22,193 nt of DNA from Ruminococcaceae bacterium UBA4871 (lineage in GTDB: Bacteria; Bacillota; Clostridia; Oscillospirales; Acutalibacteraceae). Each line of letters begins with the position of its first letter. The first letter of the stretch is position 1. Shown in pieces: positions 6,413 through 13,868 of the stretch. A model generated the notes under the pieces. The model was not told the DNA's origin, did no database searches, and saw only the letters and a program-made list of their open reading frames with translations. A program made the translations under genes and the position numbers. The stretch is from NCBI GenBank assembly GCA_002399445.1, contig DHDR01000012.1:47291-69483 (forward strand), read 5' to 3'.

Positions 6413-7592
6413 GCAGGCTCCGTTTTCTCCACTTTCGTTTTATGTACCAGATTCATTTAAAGCAGGCCGGGAACCGCTGCATCATGCCGGTGCATTTTAT
6501 ATGCAGGAACCGAGTGCATCAGCCGCTGTAACGGCATTAAATCCGCAGCCCGGAGAACGTATCCTTGACCTTTGTGCAGCGCCGGGAGGGAAAAGCACGC
6601 AGATTGCCGGACTGCTGCGTGGAGACGGACTGCTTTGGAGCAATGAAGTTGTGCGCGGCCGGGCAAACATTCTGCTTTCCAATATGGAACGGTTAGGCGT
6701 ATGTAATGCAGTGGTCAGTTCTTGTAAGCCGGAAATTTTATGCAAAGCGCTTACCGGATTTTTTGACCGAGTTTTGGTGGATGCACCGTGTTCCGGCGAA
6801 GGAATGTTCCGCCGTGATGAAGCGGCTGTTCGGGAGTGGAGTCCGGAGCATGTCGCGTCCTGCGCCGTGCGCCAGAAGGCAATTTTGGAAAGCGCTCAGA
6901 AAGCGGTTCGGCCCGGCGGAATTTTGGCTTATTCGACCTGTACATTTTCTCTGGATGAAAATGAGGGAGTAATTGAGAACTTTTTAATCAACCATTCCGA
7001 TTTTTCCCTTCTGGATACCGGCTTGCAAAATGGTCGTTCCGCAATGGGAAAAGCGCGGCGAATCTATCCGATGGACGGCGGAGAAGGACATTTCATTGCT
7101 GTGATGCAGCGTGCGGGCGGGAAACCGATCACGACGTATGCTTATGAGACCTTTTCTGCAGCAGAATCTGCAGCACAGGAACTGTCACACGAAATTTACA
7201 GGAATCCACCTGTTGGGGTTCCTGCCCAATACAGGGATAAGCTTTACCTGCTGCCAAAAAGTTTACCTGCACTCAAAGGACTTGGTATTCTGCGTGCTGG
7301 AATCCTTTTAGGTACAGAAAAGCCAGTACATCGGAAGGGTGCTTCCCCGCGGTTGGAACCGGCTCACGCGGCGTTTATGGCAGCTAAACCGGAGCAGCTG
7401 CAGCAATGTGTCCTGTTTGCACATGATGATCCACGCGTTACGGCATTTTTGCACGGGGAGGAGATTGCCGTTTCTCCGGAATATCAGGGTTATTGTGGCG
7501 TTGCGGTTGCAGGTATCGTTATGGGATTTGGAAAATGTAAAGAAGGCCGTATGAAAAATCATTATCCGAAAGGACTGCGCCTGTTACGATGA
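6381..7592 (+). CDS. RsmF/NOL1-NOP2-Sun rRNA cytosine-C5 methyltransferase, 5' frameshift
   Basis: SAM-dependent RNA m5C methyltransferase of the NOL1/NOP2/Sun family, closest in layout to RsmF (16S rRNA). Visible motifs are LCAAPGGKST (SAM motif I), DAPCSGEGMFR (motif IV with its cysteine) and YSTCTFSLDENE (motif VI with the nucleophilic cysteine). They are followed by a roughly 200-residue C-terminal RsmF/PUA-like part containing YLLP and YQGYCGVAVAGI. From the first ATG in this frame the product has 403 aa and lacks the N-terminus. The frame is actually open from 6294 but has no start codon there; the natural N-terminus is in another frame from TTG 6248. Joined, the gene would span 6248-7592 and give about 447 aa, the normal family size. 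All catalytic motifs are intact, so a recent mutation or a sequence error is likely. Confidence 0.9.
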   Translation: MLAEALPFPLEQAPFSPLSFYVPDSFKAGREPLHHAGAFYMQEPSASAAVTALNPQPGERILDLCAAPGGKSTQIAGLLRGDGLLWSNEVVRGRANILLSNMERLGVCNAVVSSCKPEILCKALTGFFDRVLVDAPCSGEGMFRRDEAAVREWSPEHVASCAVRQKAILESAQKAVRPGGILAYSTCTFSLDENEGVIENFLINHSDFSLLDTGLQNGRSAMGKARRIYPMDGGEGHFIAVMQRAGGKPITTYAYETFSAAESAAQELSHEIYRNPPVGVPAQYRDKLYLLPKSLPALKGLGILRAGILLGTEKPVHRKGASPRLEPAHAAFMAAKPEQLQQCVLFAHDDPRVTAFLHGEEIAVSPEYQGYCGVAVAGIVMGFGKCKEGRMKNHYPKGLRLLR

Positions 7593-7649
7593 AACTGATA
7601 AACAGGATGCATACTGCTTTTCTTTGATGTTATATAGAGAAAACAGTCA

Positions 7650-7675
7650 GAATGTAACATCCTTTACATTCTTTT
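7650..7675 (+). terminator. AT-rich hairpin after the methyltransferase gene
   Basis: GAATGTAA at 7650-7657 and TTACATTC at 7664-7671 are a perfect eight-base inverted repeat with a six-base loop, followed by TTTT. It could be a weak terminator for the methyltransferase gene, or an operator site 46 bases upstream of the ilvE -35 box. I cannot tell which. Confidence 0.4.
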
Positions 7676-7716
7676 CAATGCAGATATGGCATAATATAAA
7701 TCGAAAGGCACACGAC

Positions 7717-7745
7717 TTGTCAGATGTTTGTTTACGTGCTAAAAT
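7717..7745 (+). promoter_or_regulatory. Promoter of ilvE
   Basis: TTGTCA at 7717-7722, a 17-base spacer, TAAAAT at 7740-7745; five of six matches in each box. The predicted start, near 7752, leaves a leader of only about 25 bases, so there is no room for a T-box or other amino-acid-sensing leader. A weaker pair (TTTTCA, 17 bases, TATAAA) lies just upstream. Confidence 0.75.
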
Positions 7746-7777
7746 AGGAAGCAACCAAGAGAAAGAGGGCATTTGAA

Positions 7778-8848
7778 ATGCAGGAGATCCGCTATGAACT
7801 GACCAAAACGCCAAAGAAGAAACCGGCACCGGGTGACCCGCTGCCGTTTGGCACTATTTTTACAGACCATATGTTTGTAATGAATTATAAAGTTGGCAAG
7901 GGTTGGTATAATCCGCGCGTTGTACCGCGCGCGCCGCTGGAACTTGATCCTGCAGCAATCGTTTTGCATTATGCACAGGAATCCTTCGAGGGTTTAAAGG
8001 CGTATCGGACAGCAGACGGCAGTATTCAGCTTTTCCGTCCGGACCGGAATGCGGCCCGTTTTAAATCCACAAATGAGCGTATGTGTATGCCGACGGTTCC
8101 GGAAGAAGATTTTGTGACTGCTGTCAAGGCTTTGGTGAAAACGGAAAAGGACTGGGTCCCGTCCAAAGCAGGCGAATCCCTGTATATTCGACCGTTTTGC
8201 ATTGCAACAGAACCGCATTTGGGCGTGAAACCTTCTGATACTTATTTGTTCCTCGTGATTTGTTGTCCAGTTGGTGCCTATTACCCAACAGGACTTAATC
8301 CAGTGAAAATTTACGTGGAAGATAAATATGTCCGTGCAGCTCCTGGTGGAACTGGATACATTAAGTGCGGCGGTAATTATGCGGCTTCTCTGATTTCTCA
8401 AGAGACAGCTGAGTCCCTCGGTTACAGCCAAACCCTTTGGCTTGATGGTGTGGAACGTAAATATGTTGAAGAAGTTGGTTCTATGAACTGCTTCTTTAAA
8501 ATCGACGGAACGATTTATACAGCTCCGACAGTTGGTACGGTTCTGCCGGGTGTTACTCGCATGTCCTGCATTGCTCTGCTGAAAAAATGGGGATATTCTG
8601 TTTCTGAAGAGCGCCTGCCGATTGTAGATGTCATGAAAGCATCTAGAGAAGGTAAGTTGGAAGAAGTCTTTGGTACGGGTACTGCCGCAGTCATTTCTCC
8701 GGTTGGTGAACTGCGTTATGAAGGCGAAGTTGCCCACATCAATGATGGAAAAATCGGCGAAGTTACGCAAAAGCTGTATGATACACTGACCGGAATCCAG
8801 TGGGGACGCCTGCCGGATGATATGGGTTGGACAGTAAAAGTTTGCTGA
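7778..8848 (+). CDS. ilvE: Branched-chain amino acid aminotransferase
   Basis: PLP-dependent fold-type IV transaminase of 356 aa that interconverts leucine, isoleucine and valine with their 2-oxo acids, using glutamate/2-oxoglutarate. The length and the N-terminal region (FGTIFTDHMF, SFEGLKAY) place it in the longer BCAT subgroup shared with eukaryotes. Landmarks are FRPDRNAARF at about 86-95, IRPF at 137-140, the PLP lysine in YIKCGGNYAASL (Lys196), EEVGSMNCFF at 231-240 and TVLPGVTR at 254-261 for the phosphate. AAAGAGGGC at 7762-7770 precedes the ATG. It is apparently monocistronic: it has its own promoter and a terminator 32 bases after the stop. No other branched-chain biosynthesis gene lies in the window. 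Confidence 0.96.
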   Translation: MQEIRYELTKTPKKKPAPGDPLPFGTIFTDHMFVMNYKVGKGWYNPRVVPRAPLELDPAAIVLHYAQESFEGLKAYRTADGSIQLFRPDRNAARFKSTNERMCMPTVPEEDFVTAVKALVKTEKDWVPSKAGESLYIRPFCIATEPHLGVKPSDTYLFLVICCPVGAYYPTGLNPVKIYVEDKYVRAAPGGTGYIKCGGNYAASLISQETAESLGYSQTLWLDGVERKYVEEVGSMNCFFKIDGTIYTAPTVGTVLPGVTRMSCIALLKKWGYSVSEERLPIVDVMKASREGKLEEVFGTGTAAVISPVGELRYEGEVAHINDGKIGEVTQKLYDTLTGIQWGRLPDDMGWTVKVC

Positions 8849-8880
8849 CACTGTCTCATTGATCCATTAAAATAAAAAGC

Positions 8881-8916
8881 AAATGCCACCCTGCGGTGCG
8901 GGGTGGCATTTATTAT
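8881..8916 (+). terminator. Intrinsic terminator after ilvE
   Basis: AAATGCCACCC (8881-8891) and GGGTGGCATTT (8901-8911) form a perfect 11-base stem with a nine-base loop, running into a short T-rich tail. It lies between the ilvE stop and the next ribosome binding site, so readthrough may feed the pseudouridine synthase gene, which has no clear promoter of its own. Confidence 0.85.
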
Positions 8917-8932
8917 GGAGGCAGCACAATTT

Positions 8933-9832
8933 ATGCATCAGTATACATTTACGGTGCCGGAGCGGTATGAAGGCGTAAGTGTGCGTGGATTTCTGCGTGG
9001 GCCATGCCGAGTTTCAGCACGCCTGCTGGCGCAATGCAAACGAGTGGAGCATGGCATTACTTCAGCAGGTGTGCAGCGCATCGCTACGGATCATCTGCAT
9101 GCCGGCGATGTCCTTACATTGCGTCTTCCGGAAGAGCGGGAGCGTTTTCCGGTGCATCCCAATGGAGCACCGCCGCTTTCGGTACTGTATGAAGATGCTT
9201 CTGTTCTTGCGGCAGATAAACCTCCTCACATGATTATTTATGCGCGTGCGAGCCAGCTGACCGGAACGCTGCGGGATGTGGCACTCACTTATTTGAAACA
9301 AAGGGATGAAACTGCAGCGTTTCATCCGCTTTACCGTCTCGATCGTGATACTACGGGAATTGTTTTGCTGGCAAAAGACCGCTATGCGGCATCGGCAGTC
9401 CCGCCGACGGTGAGAAAAATTTATTGGGCTGTCTGCGAAGGACTGCTTACCGGAAAGGGGACGGTAAACAGCCCGATTGGTCCAGCAGACGACAGCAAGG
9501 TTCGCCAGTGTATTTCCTCCACTCATGGACGGCCTGCCGTGACACATTGGCAAGCGGTTTTCGCTTCCGGAGGGCATACCTTAGTCCGCTGCATCTTGGA
9601 AACTGGTAGAACACACCAAATTCGAGTTCATATGGCATCTATCGGGCATCCGTTGGCTGGAGATGACTTTTACGGAGGCAGTCGAAATCTGATTAGCCGT
9701 CAGGCATTGCACTGCGGTACCGTGAATTTTGTTTCCCCCTGCGGAGGAAGACAAAACATAACTGCGCCGTTTCCAGCGGATTTCCGCCGCCTTTTATACA
9801 GGCTGAGGATTCCATTGGATAGACCTCTGTAG
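8933..9832 (+). CDS. RluA-family RNA pseudouridine synthase
   Basis: Pseudouridine synthase of 299 aa that converts specific uridines in rRNA or tRNA. An S4-like N-terminal region (about 10-65; VRGFLRGPCRVS, DHLHAGDVLTL) precedes the catalytic domain. Signature motifs are VLAADKPPHM (91-100), HPLYRLDRDTTGIVLLAK (131-148) with the catalytic aspartate at 137, and ETGRTHQIRVH followed by GHPLAGDDFYG. The start chosen is the ATG at 8933, downstream of GGAGG at 8917-8921 (spacing 11, slightly long). The GTG at 8903 lies within the ilvE terminator stem and is rejected; the ATG at 8915 has no ribosome binding site. The exact target (RluC-, RluD- or RluA-type) cannot be assigned from the sequence, so I give no symbol. 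Confidence 0.93.
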   Translation: MHQYTFTVPERYEGVSVRGFLRGPCRVSARLLAQCKRVEHGITSAGVQRIATDHLHAGDVLTLRLPEERERFPVHPNGAPPLSVLYEDASVLAADKPPHMIIYARASQLTGTLRDVALTYLKQRDETAAFHPLYRLDRDTTGIVLLAKDRYAASAVPPTVRKIYWAVCEGLLTGKGTVNSPIGPADDSKVRQCISSTHGRPAVTHWQAVFASGGHTLVRCILETGRTHQIRVHMASIGHPLAGDDFYGGSRNLISRQALHCGTVNFVSPCGGRQNITAPFPADFRRLLYRLRIPLDRPL

Positions 9833-9849
9833 TATTTTCCCATTCAGCA

Positions 9850-9858
9850 TGGTATAAT
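9850..9858 (+). promoter_or_regulatory. Extended -10 promoter of luxS
   Basis: TGGTATAAT: a perfect TATAAT at 9853-9858 preceded by TG one base away, the extended -10 form. There is no good -35 box at 16-18 bases, consistent with this promoter type. The expected start, near 9865, falls inside the inverted repeat described next. Confidence 0.65.
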
Positions 9859-9859
9859 G

Positions 9860-9883
9860 AAATTGCTTTTGAGTAAGCAATTT
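9860..9883 (+). promoter_or_regulatory. Inverted repeat at the luxS transcript start
   Basis: AAATTGCTT (9860-9868) and AAGCAATTT (9875-9883) are perfect nine-base arms around TTGAGT. The repeat begins one base after the -10 box, so it covers the predicted start point. It could be an operator for a dimeric repressor, a 5'-end mRNA hairpin, or a weak terminator for the upstream gene (only TTTT follows). Confidence 0.5.
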
Positions 9884-9911
9884 TAGACTTTTGAAGTGAA
9901 GGGAATATAAA

Positions 9912-10370
9912 ATGAAACAAATTGCAAGCTTTAGTGTGAATCATGATAAGCTGACGCCGGGTATTTATACTTCCCGCATTGACGGAGATATTACTACCTA
10001 TGACATTCGCATGCGGGTACCGAATCAGCCTCCATTTTTAGATCAGGCAGCGCTGCACACAATTGAACATTTATTTGCAACGATTGCCCGCAATAGCCGT
10101 TTTGCAGACTCTATTATTTATTTTGGGCCAATGGGATGCCGAACAGGATTCTATCTTCTGGTGCGTAATTTGCCGCCAGTCAAAGCAATTACGTTAATTC
10201 AGGAAACGTTTCGTCAGATTGCAGACTGGACTGGTGAAATCCCGGGTGCCAAACGGCAGGAATGTGGTAACTACAAGGAACATGATCTTGCTGGTGCTGT
10301 GAAGGAAGCTCAAAAATTTTTGCCCGTCATTGCAGACTGGACACCGAAAAAATTAATTTATAAAAAGTAA
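9912..10370 (+). CDS. luxS: S-ribosylhomocysteine lyase (AI-2 synthase)
   Basis: Metalloenzyme of 152 aa that splits S-ribosylhomocysteine into homocysteine and DPD, the precursor of autoinducer-2. It is part of the activated methyl cycle. The HxxEH zinc motif is HTIEH at 49-53, with the third ligand at Cys118 in RQECGNY; the general-base glutamate is Glu52, and the catalytic cysteine is Cys76 in GPMGCRTGFYL. All key residues are present and the length is normal. GAAGGGA at 9898-9904 precedes the ATG. The gene stands alone, with its own promoter and terminator. The nucleosidase that acts before it (Pfs/MtnN) is not in the window. Confidence 0.97.
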   Translation: MKQIASFSVNHDKLTPGIYTSRIDGDITTYDIRMRVPNQPPFLDQAALHTIEHLFATIARNSRFADSIIYFGPMGCRTGFYLLVRNLPPVKAITLIQETFRQIADWTGEIPGAKRQECGNYKEHDLAGAVKEAQKFLPVIADWTPKKLIYKK

Positions 10371-10436
10371 AATTACAGGGGGAAAGCGGTCGATTATCTG
10401 CAAAAAAGCAGGTTTTATATACAGAAATAAATTTAC

Positions 10437-10467
10437 CCGGTCTTGTCAATAAAAGATTGGTTTTTTT
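10437..10467 (+). terminator. Intrinsic terminator after luxS
   Basis: CCGGTCTT (10437-10444) pairs with AAGATTGG (10453-10460) over eight bases, including two G-U pairs, with an eight-base loop; seven consecutive T follow at 10461-10467. It ends 16 bases before the -35 box of the next gene. Confidence 0.75.
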
Positions 10468-10482
10468 GTCGATGAAAAAAGA

Positions 10483-10511
10483 TTGCAATTTTGTAACTTT
10501 TGATTTATAAT
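10483..10511 (+). promoter_or_regulatory. Promoter of the M23 peptidase gene
   Basis: TTGCAA at 10483-10488, a 17-base spacer, and a perfect TATAAT at 10506-10511. The predicted start, near 10518, gives a leader of about 49 bases. Confidence 0.85.
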
Positions 10512-10566
10512 GGATTTTGTTTCCCTAAAATAGATTAAATGTAAAAATTAGGAAGGGCAAAATTGT

Positions 10567-12060
10567 ATGCAATTTAAAAAGAAGTCTTTTTTCTATCGGT
10601 CGGCATTCCATGCATTATCGCAGAAAGAAAAATTATCCCAGCAACGGTTAAAATGCACGGTACACATTGTACTGCCACTTTTGGCTGCTGTGCTGGTGGC
10701 AGGTTCTGCTTACTCCATTCATGCATGGACAACACAAGTGCATGATGCCCAGTTAAAACTTCATCAGTCAGCATTTTTACAGACAACAGCAGGAATGTCT
10801 CCTGACGGCCAGCCGCCCCTGCGCTTTTCACTTTCAGACGGTCCTGTTTCCCAAAAAACAAGTGCAGCTAATCTTCTACTTGCGGCCAGTATGCCTCCTG
10901 TCAAGCAAAGGGCTGCCGGTTTGTATGTGGATGATCAGTTTATTGGTGCTGTACAAAGCGATGAAAAGCTCAAGTCCATGCTATCCAATATTTTGCAGAA
11001 TGCAAAAGATAGAAATAACTGCAAGGATGCACGATTTTTAAACAAAATACAGATTATTAACCGAGAATATAGGATTACTTCAATTGCAACGAATGATGCA
11101 ATGATGGTGCTTCTTTCTGGTGACCGTGAACCAGTGAAATCTTATACGGCTGCACGAGGAGATACAGTCCAATCCATTGCACAGAAAAATGGTATTACAC
11201 AGCAAAGCCTTGCCCAAGCCAATCCGAATCTTTCCATGCAAAGTCTGCATCCCGGTGACGAAATCAGGCTTGAGCCGGCTCGGAAAGTCCTGTCGATTCA
11301 AACTATTCGGAAAGAAAAAGAAACAACCAACATTCCTTTTCAAACAGAGTCGGTTCCTGACGATGCGCTTTTTGTGGGGCAAATGGCAACGAAGTCCAAA
11401 GGGTCTGTGGGACAGAAAATGACGACCTATGAAGTAACGTATGTAAATAGCGCAGAAACTTCCCGGAAAAAGCTGGCTGAAAAGCAGGAAAAAGCACCGG
11501 TGGCAAAAGTAGTGCAGACTGGTACGAAAATACGTGCAGGTTTTGCTACAGGCTGTTTTCTCTGGCCGACTCCCACATTGACAGAAATCACTTCCGGATA
11601 TGGGCCAAGATGGGGAAGTTTTCATTACGGCCTCGATCTTTCCGGCCCGGATGCCATGGGGCAGCCGATTTGTGCAGCGGACGGTGGAACTGTGATCTTT
11701 TCTGCTTTTGATGACAGTGGATTTGGAAATCATGTCATTATTGACCACGGAAATGGATTCATTAGTATTTATGGACATGCAAGCAAATTGTTAGTTAAAA
11801 AAGGGGAAAAAGTGGCGCAGGGCCAGTTGATTGCACTTGTTGGCAGTACCGGATTTTCAACAGGCCCGCATTGCCACTTTGAAGTTCATAAAAACGGAGA
11901 AAAAATTAATCCAACCAATCTTGTTTCCATCAATCTGATGAAAACAGTTTCCTACCTTGGCCGGAAAACTTCGGCAGCCCAAATTCAGCAAATGGTCGAT
12001 GCCGCACGAAACACCCAGAAATTCAGTCTGTCTGCTTATCAGCAAATACAGCAGCAATAG
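10567..12060 (+). CDS. Membrane-anchored LysM-G5-M23 peptidoglycan endopeptidase
   Basis: A 497-aa surface protein with a basic N-terminus, one membrane segment at about 31-50, an extended region, a LysM peptidoglycan-binding domain (about 190-236, YTAARGDTVQSIAQKNGI), a G5-like domain (about 240-305) and a C-terminal M23 (lysostaphin/DipM-type) domain (about 340-450). Zinc ligands His353 and Asp357 (HYGLD) and His437 (HCHFEV) are intact, as are His404 (YGHAS) and His435, so it should be an active endopeptidase rather than an EnvC-like inactive partner. The domain order resembles clostridial cell-wall hydrolases that act at division or in spores. AGGAAGG at 10551-10557 precedes the ATG. A strong promoter and terminator flank it, so it is probably a single-gene unit. 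Cut site and timing are unknown. Confidence 0.92.
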   Translation: MQFKKKSFFYRSAFHALSQKEKLSQQRLKCTVHIVLPLLAAVLVAGSAYSIHAWTTQVHDAQLKLHQSAFLQTTAGMSPDGQPPLRFSLSDGPVSQKTSAANLLLAASMPPVKQRAAGLYVDDQFIGAVQSDEKLKSMLSNILQNAKDRNNCKDARFLNKIQIINREYRITSIATNDAMMVLLSGDREPVKSYTAARGDTVQSIAQKNGITQQSLAQANPNLSMQSLHPGDEIRLEPARKVLSIQTIRKEKETTNIPFQTESVPDDALFVGQMATKSKGSVGQKMTTYEVTYVNSAETSRKKLAEKQEKAPVAKVVQTGTKIRAGFATGCFLWPTPTLTEITSGYGPRWGSFHYGLDLSGPDAMGQPICAADGGTVIFSAFDDSGFGNHVIIDHGNGFISIYGHASKLLVKKGEKVAQGQLIALVGSTGFSTGPHCHFEVHKNGEKINPTNLVSINLMKTVSYLGRKTSAAQIQQMVDAARNTQKFSLSAYQQIQQQ

Positions 12061-12104
12061 GAAAAGCTTGTGAATATTCTTCAAAAATCGGTTGAGAATT
12101 CCAT

Positions 12105-12148
12105 AAAAAGCATTTCTTTCTTTTCCAATTAGATTGAAGTGCTTTTTT
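12105..12148 (+). terminator. Intrinsic terminator after the M23 peptidase gene
   Basis: AAAAAGCATTTC (12105-12116) pairs with GAAGTGCTTTTT (12136-12147) over 12 bases with a single G-U, and a run of six T occupies 12143-12148. The loop is long (19 bases) and T-rich. Confidence 0.75.
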
Positions 12149-12193
12149 GTGTCTGATTTGTGTTTAGAATGCTTTTCTGAGGCCAATTAACGG

Positions 12194-12222
12194 TTGACAA
12201 AAAAATGTTCTTGCAGTATTAT
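12194..12222 (+). promoter_or_regulatory. Strong promoter of murA
   Basis: TTGACA at 12194-12199, a 17-base spacer, TATTAT at 12217-12222. It is the best promoter in the 430-base gap and predicts a start near 12229, about 260 bases before murA. Confidence 0.85.
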
Positions 12223-12228
12223 CATATC

Positions 12229-12490
12229 GGATTTATTTTACATAATATTCATAATATTAAATTGATTTGAATTGATGGCTTTGGAGATGGATCCGGTTTT
12301 CCACTGCAACAGCAGTGTGTACATATCTATAATCCGGTATCTGTATGATTTATCTGAAGTCTGTATAATAGAAATGCTCGGTGTGGAGTAAATTGGTATG
12401 TGTAGACGCTTGATTTTTCACAAATTTGAGTCATACTAATTCTATCGGGCACGGAATACGGAAGGTTATTGAGAATGGAGTTGGCAGAAT
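12229..12490 (+). promoter_or_regulatory. Long murA leader with hairpin and short reading frame
   Basis: About 260 transcribed bases before murA with no gene I can support. The first 45 bases are almost pure A/T. CACTGC-AACA-GCAGTG at 12302-12317 is a perfect six-base hairpin with a tetraloop, and ATCCGG occurs on either side of it (12291 and 12332). An open frame of 38 codons runs from ATG 12275 to TAA 12391 without a clear ribosome binding site. TATAAT occurs at 12328 and 12364, but no convincing -35 partner is visible. The length suggests regulation of the first committed peptidoglycan step, but I do not recognise a known riboswitch. Confidence 0.5.
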
Positions 12491-13774
12491 TTGGATAAAT
12501 TCTTGATTAACGGTGGAAACCAGCTGCAGGGAGAGATTAAAATCAGCGGTGCTAAGAATGCGGCGATCGCGATTATTCCTGCTGCAATTCTCTCGGATGA
12601 TGTTTGCAGAATTGAAAATGTACCTAATATAACAGATGTCAATGCGATGATCCTTATTTTGCGCGATATAGGAGTCGATGTTCGATGGGTAAGCCGTTCG
12701 GCACTTGTCATTGATCCGCGGCCGCTGGGGACTTATGTGGCTCCTTATGAGCTGGCTGGGAAGATGCGCGGTTCCTATTACCTGATGGGGGCTTTACTCG
12801 GCCGCTGCCACCATGCAATTGTTTCTATGCCCGGCGGCTGTAACTTCGGGGTACGTCCAATTGATCTTCACTTAAAAGGCTTTTCAGCACTGGGCGCCAA
12901 GTATTCACTGGAAGGCGGCATGGTAAATGTTTCGGCAGAGAAGCTCAAAGGTGCCAATATTTATTTGGACGTTGTTTCCGTTGGTGCAACGATTAATATT
13001 ATGCTTGCAGCTGTAAAGGCAGAGGGCATGACAGTTATTGAAAATGCAGCAAAAGAGCCTCATATTGTTGACCTAGCCAATTTTCTGAATTCCATGGGGG
13101 CAGATATACGCGGAGCAGGCACAGATGTGATTAAAATTCACGGAGTGGAACATCTGCACGGTGCAGTATATTCAATTATTCCGGACCAGATTGAAGCCGG
13201 CACTTATATGGTCGCCGGAGCAGCTACACACGGCGATGTGACTGTGACCAACGTAATTCCAAAGCATTTGGAGTCTATTATGGCGAAGCTGGAGGAAATG
13301 GGACTTGAAATTACGGAGTATGACGAGGCAGTGCGCGTTCGTTATGTTGACAAATTAGAGCGGTGTAATATTAAAACGATGCCACATCCCGGCTTCCCGA
13401 CGGATATGCAGCCTCAGATTACAGCTTTGCTTTCCACGGCAAACGGGACCAGCATTGTCAATGAAAGTGTTTGGGACAACCGTTTTCGTTATGTCGATGA
13501 ACTGAAGCGTATGGGTGCACAAATTTCTGTGAATGGTAAGCTCGCTGTTGTAGAAGGAGTGGATCACCTGACTGCAGCACCGGTAAAGGCAACAGATCTG
13601 CGTGCTGGTGCAGCAATGGTTATTGCTGCATTGGAAGCACAGGGGACCACAGAAATTGAGCAGATCTCCAATATTGAGCGCGGTTACGAAAATATTGTGG
13701 AAAAGCTAAAGAAAATTGGAGCAGATATCCGCCGCGTTTCCGTTAAAAAATCGGATGAAGCACAGGCGGTTTAA
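12491..13774 (+). CDS. murA: UDP-N-acetylglucosamine 1-carboxyvinyltransferase
   Basis: MurA, 427 aa, transfers enolpyruvate from PEP to UDP-GlcNAc, the first committed step of peptidoglycan synthesis and the target of fosfomycin. It has the duplicated EPSP-synthase-like fold. Lys22-Asn23 of GAKNAA bind substrate, and Cys117 in SMPGGCNFGVRP is the catalytic residue that fosfomycin alkylates; because cysteine rather than aspartate is present, intrinsic resistance by this route is not expected. The start is a TTG at 12491, with GGAG at 12477-12480 ten bases before it; the conserved DKFLINGG start supports this. It heads a probable unit with the WalJ-like and rlmH genes. Firmicutes often carry two murA copies, and which paralogue this is cannot be told here. 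Confidence 0.95.
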   Translation: MDKFLINGGNQLQGEIKISGAKNAAIAIIPAAILSDDVCRIENVPNITDVNAMILILRDIGVDVRWVSRSALVIDPRPLGTYVAPYELAGKMRGSYYLMGALLGRCHHAIVSMPGGCNFGVRPIDLHLKGFSALGAKYSLEGGMVNVSAEKLKGANIYLDVVSVGATINIMLAAVKAEGMTVIENAAKEPHIVDLANFLNSMGADIRGAGTDVIKIHGVEHLHGAVYSIIPDQIEAGTYMVAGAATHGDVTVTNVIPKHLESIMAKLEEMGLEITEYDEAVRVRYVDKLERCNIKTMPHPGFPTDMQPQITALLSTANGTSIVNESVWDNRFRYVDELKRMGAQISVNGKLAVVEGVDHLTAAPVKATDLRAGAAMVIAALEAQGTTEIEQISNIERGYENIVEKLKKIGADIRRVSVKKSDEAQAV

Positions 13775-13868
13775 AATTAGAAAATCAAAAAGATGCAGCG
13801 GGGCAGATGGGCTTTTTATGCAGTCTCGCTTTCTTTTGTGTTTGGGATGGAGGGCAGACCATTAAAGC

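Noticed and set aside
7746..7777. T-box or leucine-sensing leader before ilvE.
   Set aside because: The predicted transcript start leaves about 25 bases, too short for either.
7994..8851. Minus-strand open frame of 285 codons opposite ilvE.
   Set aside because: It is a mirror of ilvE codon usage with no recognisable domain and no ribosome binding site.
8903..8932. GTG start at 8903 for the pseudouridine synthase.
   Set aside because: It lies in the 3' arm of the ilvE terminator and has no Shine-Dalgarno sequence.
11080..11778. Long minus-strand open frame of 232 codons inside the M23 peptidase gene.
   Set aside because: It is a shadow of a well-supported gene with intact domains; its composition (Cys/Ser/Arg-rich) is typical of antisense frames.
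12229..12490. 6S RNA or other independent small RNA in the murA leader.
   Set aside because: No complementary ends forming a long rod and no terminator before murA are visible.
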